Positions 62,139-64,000 of a stretch of 64,000 bases of DNA are shown piece by piece. Within the stretch, counting starts at the first letter, position 1; every line of letters begins with the position of its first letter. The DNA is taken from positions 62,001 to 126,000 of the forward strand of contig JAEXOU010000009.1 of assembly GCA_023439125.1 (NCBI GenBank). The letters run 5' to 3'. Below the pieces are notes generated by a model that had not been told where the DNA came from, searched no databases, and was given only the letters and a program-made list of their open reading frames with translations. The stretch is from Bacillota bacterium (GTDB lineage Bacteria; Bacillota; Clostridia; Lachnospirales; Lachnospiraceae). The position numbers were made by a program, and so were the translations under genes.

Positions 62139-62239
62139 CATTGGTATATGAATGTATAGATGTAATTGTATCATCTACTTTCAAGATGATACAATTCAGC
62201 TTGAAAAGGAGTTCAGAGGACAGATGCTACTTATTATCC

Positions 62240-62725
62240 GTGTCTTATCAGTGGTTAAGATCAGATTGGGAAGAACAAGGATACGAAGAGATTCCGGGAG
62301 CAACAGATAAGACTTACCTACTTAATGAGGATGATATCGATCAATTTATTAAGGTAAAGGTAACAGTCATAGGTAAATATACTGGCACTATAACCAGTGC
62401 GCCTCTAGGTAAGGTAGAATGGAATCCACAGGAATTGATAGAATTGATCTCCATAGAGGATATCATTGGTACAGCCATGGTTGGAGAAGAATTAACAGCT
62501 GGTGAAATAGAACCTACAGGAGCCACTGTGTCTTATCAGTGGTTAAGATCAGATTGGGAAGAACAAGGATACGAAGAGATTCCGGGAGCAACAGATAGGA
62601 CTTACCTACTTAAGGAAGATGATATCGATAAATTTATTATGGTAAAGGTAACGGTAACGGGCATAGGTAAGTATACTGGCAGTATAACCAGTGCTCCTCT
62701 AGGTAAGGTAGAAGATATAAGTTAA
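62240..62725 (+). pseudogene. Fragment of a repeat-containing surface protein
   Basis: Two copies of a 96-residue repeat (starts 62240 and 62528, almost identical) with VSYQWLRSDWEE..IPGATDKTYLL..D..KVTV.GKYTG. This Ig-like repeat occurs in clostridial S-layer and other secreted proteins. No signal peptide, start or surface anchor is present; the frame upstream of 62240 is not of this family. It is the remnant of a larger gene. Confidence 0.7.
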
Positions 62726-62769
62726 ATACCTATATTGACTTTGACGGTTATGTTATTGTATCTATGCCC

Positions 62770-62814
62770 CCTCATTCTTCTTGATTTCCAAAGAAGAAAT
62801 CGAGAAGAATGAGG
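62770..62814. repeat. 19-bp inverted repeat at a rearrangement junction
   Basis: CCTCATTCTTCTTGATTTC (62770-62788) and GAAATCGAGAAGAATGAGG (62796-62814) are complementary with one mismatch across a 7-base loop. The right arm leads into the metA fragment, so the left arm may be a short inverted duplication made at a breakpoint. Confidence 0.65.
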
Positions 62815-62927
62815 ATTTGACGATTCTAGCAGAATCAAAAGAAGCTGGTGTGTTTATCGTACTTGGTAAAGGCGGAAAGCATATCGTTATCCTTGGCCAT
62901 ACAGAGTACAAGCGTATGACACTAGAT
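62814..62927 (+). pseudogene. Diverged internal metA fragment
   Basis: The translation reads EDLTILAESKEAGVFIVLGK..HIVILGHTEYKRMTLD, matching MetA residues about 206-243, including the His of GHPEY (here GHTEY). It is clearly more diverged than the attachment repeat and stops short of the metA 3' end. It is a remnant of another metA-like gene, brought in or left by an earlier integration. Confidence 0.8.
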
Positions 62928-62931
62928 TTCG

Positions 62932-62974
62932 TTTGGTACAAAGTCACATAAAAAAGGTACATGAAAAGGTACAC
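62932..62974 (+). repeat. TGGTACA-type direct repeats at the second element's right end
   Basis: TTTGGTACAAAG, AAGGTACATGAA and AAGGTACACA near 62932-62974 resemble the integrase arm-type repeats at 37642-37706 and 56936-56977. Confidence 0.45.
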
Positions 62975-62996
62975 AAAATAATTAAAGCATAAGATA

Positions 62997-63041
62997 AGCG
63001 AGAGATACATTGTGAAATCACATTGTATTTCTCGCTTTGTT
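62997..63041. terminator. Hairpin terminator
   Basis: AGCGAGAGATACA pairs with TGTATTTCTCGCT (one mismatch) with TTTGTTAAT following. It marks the end of the mobile region. Confidence 0.75.
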
Positions 63042-63050
63042 AATTATATC

Positions 63051-63135
63051 GGTACTAGGTAGTACTATAAGAACGGTACTATGCAGTACCTGTACTGGTA
63101 TTAGGTAGTACCGCAGGACGGTATGTAGTAGTACC
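63051..63135. repeat. Array of four 16-bp GGTACT-type palindromes
   Basis: Units at 63051, 63075, 63097 and 63120, each 16 bases with arms GGTACT/AGTACC or close variants, separated by 6-8 bases. Several GTAC cores lie in phase at about 22-24 bases. The array precedes the methyltransferase gene at 63353 by about 220 bases. It could be a protein-binding array or a folded RNA. Confidence 0.75.
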
Positions 63136-63352
63136 TAATAAAGAACTAATAACTAGTAACTATATTTAACAAATAACCGTTATCAATTTCTCGAGACCTA
63201 TTTGAAGATGGGGTCAGATTGGGGTTAGATAAGAATTGCCGGGAATCAAAATAGTATATAGCTATATAAGTATATATCAGAAAAGCTGGAATTTACAATT
63301 TATTTGATATATACTCAAAATATATTATGTCTAAAGAAATACGGAGGAGCAA

Positions 63353-64000
63353 ATGGTTAATGATAATACAACACCTATAGCGGCAAAAGAATATGATGAG
63401 CAGATTAACAATACAATCCCATACTATACAGAATTTTATCGTCAGATATTAGATGTGGTTGAACAGTGTGATTTTTCCAAAATGGAGTGGCTTGATTTAG
63501 GATGTGGCACAGGACATATGGAAAAGTTAGCTTTAAAGATCTTCTCTGATGTTAAGTTTGTTCTTGTTGATCCTTCAGAACAGATGCTAGAACAAGCGAG
63601 AGAAAAGCTAAAGGATGAGAGCATTGAATACATATGCGCTAGTTCTACCTCGATTAATTACAAAGATAGGTTTGATGTTGTTACAGCAATTCAATCTCAT
63701 CATTATATGCAGGAAGAGGAACGAATAAGAGCAACAGAATACGTGTACCGTGCATTGAAGAAGGGAGGAATCTATCTTAATTTTGAGAATGTAGTGCCAG
63801 AGGAAGAAGAAGTGAAGCAATCAGAACTATTAAGATGGGGAAGATACCAGCAAAGGCATGGAAAATCAAAGGAAGAGGCGAAAGCCCATAATGCAAGATG
63901 TGGGGTTAATTATTTTCCGTTAACTGTGGCACAACACATAAAATTATTAAAGAATGTTGGTTTTAGAAAAGTGCATGTCTTTTGGTATAGCTATATGCAA
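63353..64000 (+). CDS. Class I SAM-dependent methyltransferase, partial
   Basis: 216 codons are visible and the frame is open at the window's end, so the protein is longer. The ATG at 63353 follows ACGGAGGAGC. SAM-binding motif I LDLGCGTGHMEKL is at about 47-59, acidic motif II VLVDPSEQML at about 70-79, and DVVTAIQSHHYM at about 109-120. The family is a small-molecule or generic methyltransferase; the substrate is not determined. GC content and codon use look like the core chromosome, which suggests the mobile region has ended. Confidence 0.85.
   Translation, partial: MVNDNTTPIAAKEYDEQINNTIPYYTEFYRQILDVVEQCDFSKMEWLDLGCGTGHMEKLALKIFSDVKFVLVDPSEQMLEQAREKLKDESIEYICASSTSINYKDRFDVVTAIQSHHYMQEEERIRATEYVYRALKKGGIYLNFENVVPEEEEVKQSELLRWGRYQQRHGKSKEEAKAHNARCGVNYFPLTVAQHIKLLKNVGFRKVHVFWYSYMQ

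Noticed and set aside
62762..63010. 82-codon minus-strand ORF
   Set aside because: It spans the inverted repeat, the metA fragment and a terminator and lacks a ribosome site.

Overview
The window is AT-rich, codes in short-intergenic operons with strong AGGAGG-type ribosome sites, and carries clostridial genes: a SufC/SufB-like pair, an NfnAB-type electron-bifurcating transhydrogenase, an SdpR/SdpI cassette, a DUF5688 protein and a SleB-type hydrolase. This points to an anaerobic Firmicute, most likely a Lachnospiraceae species near Lachnoclostridium (Clostridium) phytofermentans. The genus is my inference from gene content only.

Bases 1-37,560 are mostly core chromosome. In order they hold an esterase with the SufC/SufB-like pair; an ABC exporter with SdpR- and SdpI-like genes behind a promoter and operator; argH facing a CBS-ACT protein; a DUF2156 protein and an acetyltransferase; an SH3/SleB wall hydrolase; enolase; a YwlG-type protein and a thioesterase; a Ca2+-type P-ATPase; a GPH sugar symporter; NfeD and stomatin; a LytTR/GHKL two-component pair; lgt; nfnAB; a GGDEF-EAL protein; tRNA-Arg(CCG); an RluF-type pseudouridine synthase with a long repetitive basic tail; ligA; and metA. 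A dispersed hairpin repeat of about 250 bp, not explained by any gene, occurs in at least six places.

Bases 37,494-57,085 form a genomic island inserted at the 3' end of metA. The last 22 metA codons plus nine bases recur at 57,010-57,085 (76 bp, 2 mismatches), next to a tyrosine integrase and excisionase, with TTGGTACATGA-type direct repeats at both ends. Cargo: an RHH regulator with palindromic operators between divergent promoters, a structured RNA followed by an HNH nuclease gene, a complete type I restriction system (hsdM, hsdS, hsdR) with a YgjP-like metallopeptidase, a resolvase, an orphan helicase, and a four-gene operon matching the Qatuor (QatABCD) anti-phage system.

Bases 57,086-62,975 look like a second, probably older, tandem element with similar end sequences but no integrase. 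It holds an RHH protein and an unusual restriction-modification operon: one 720-residue polypeptide joins an EcoRI-type adenine methyltransferase to a cytosine-C5 methyltransferase, followed by a protein with two weak LAGLIDADG-like motifs, a PD-(D/E)xK nuclease-like protein and two unknown small proteins. It ends in debris: a fragment of a repeat-containing surface protein and a diverged internal metA fragment. The window closes in a truncated SAM-dependent methyltransferase gene preceded by an array of GGTACT-type hairpins.

The best candidate for an undescribed system is the fused dual-methyltransferase operon at 57,521-62,070. The Qatuor operon is a known defence type. The structured RNA at about 38,807-39,110 and the hairpin repeat family are the main unexplained non-coding signals.
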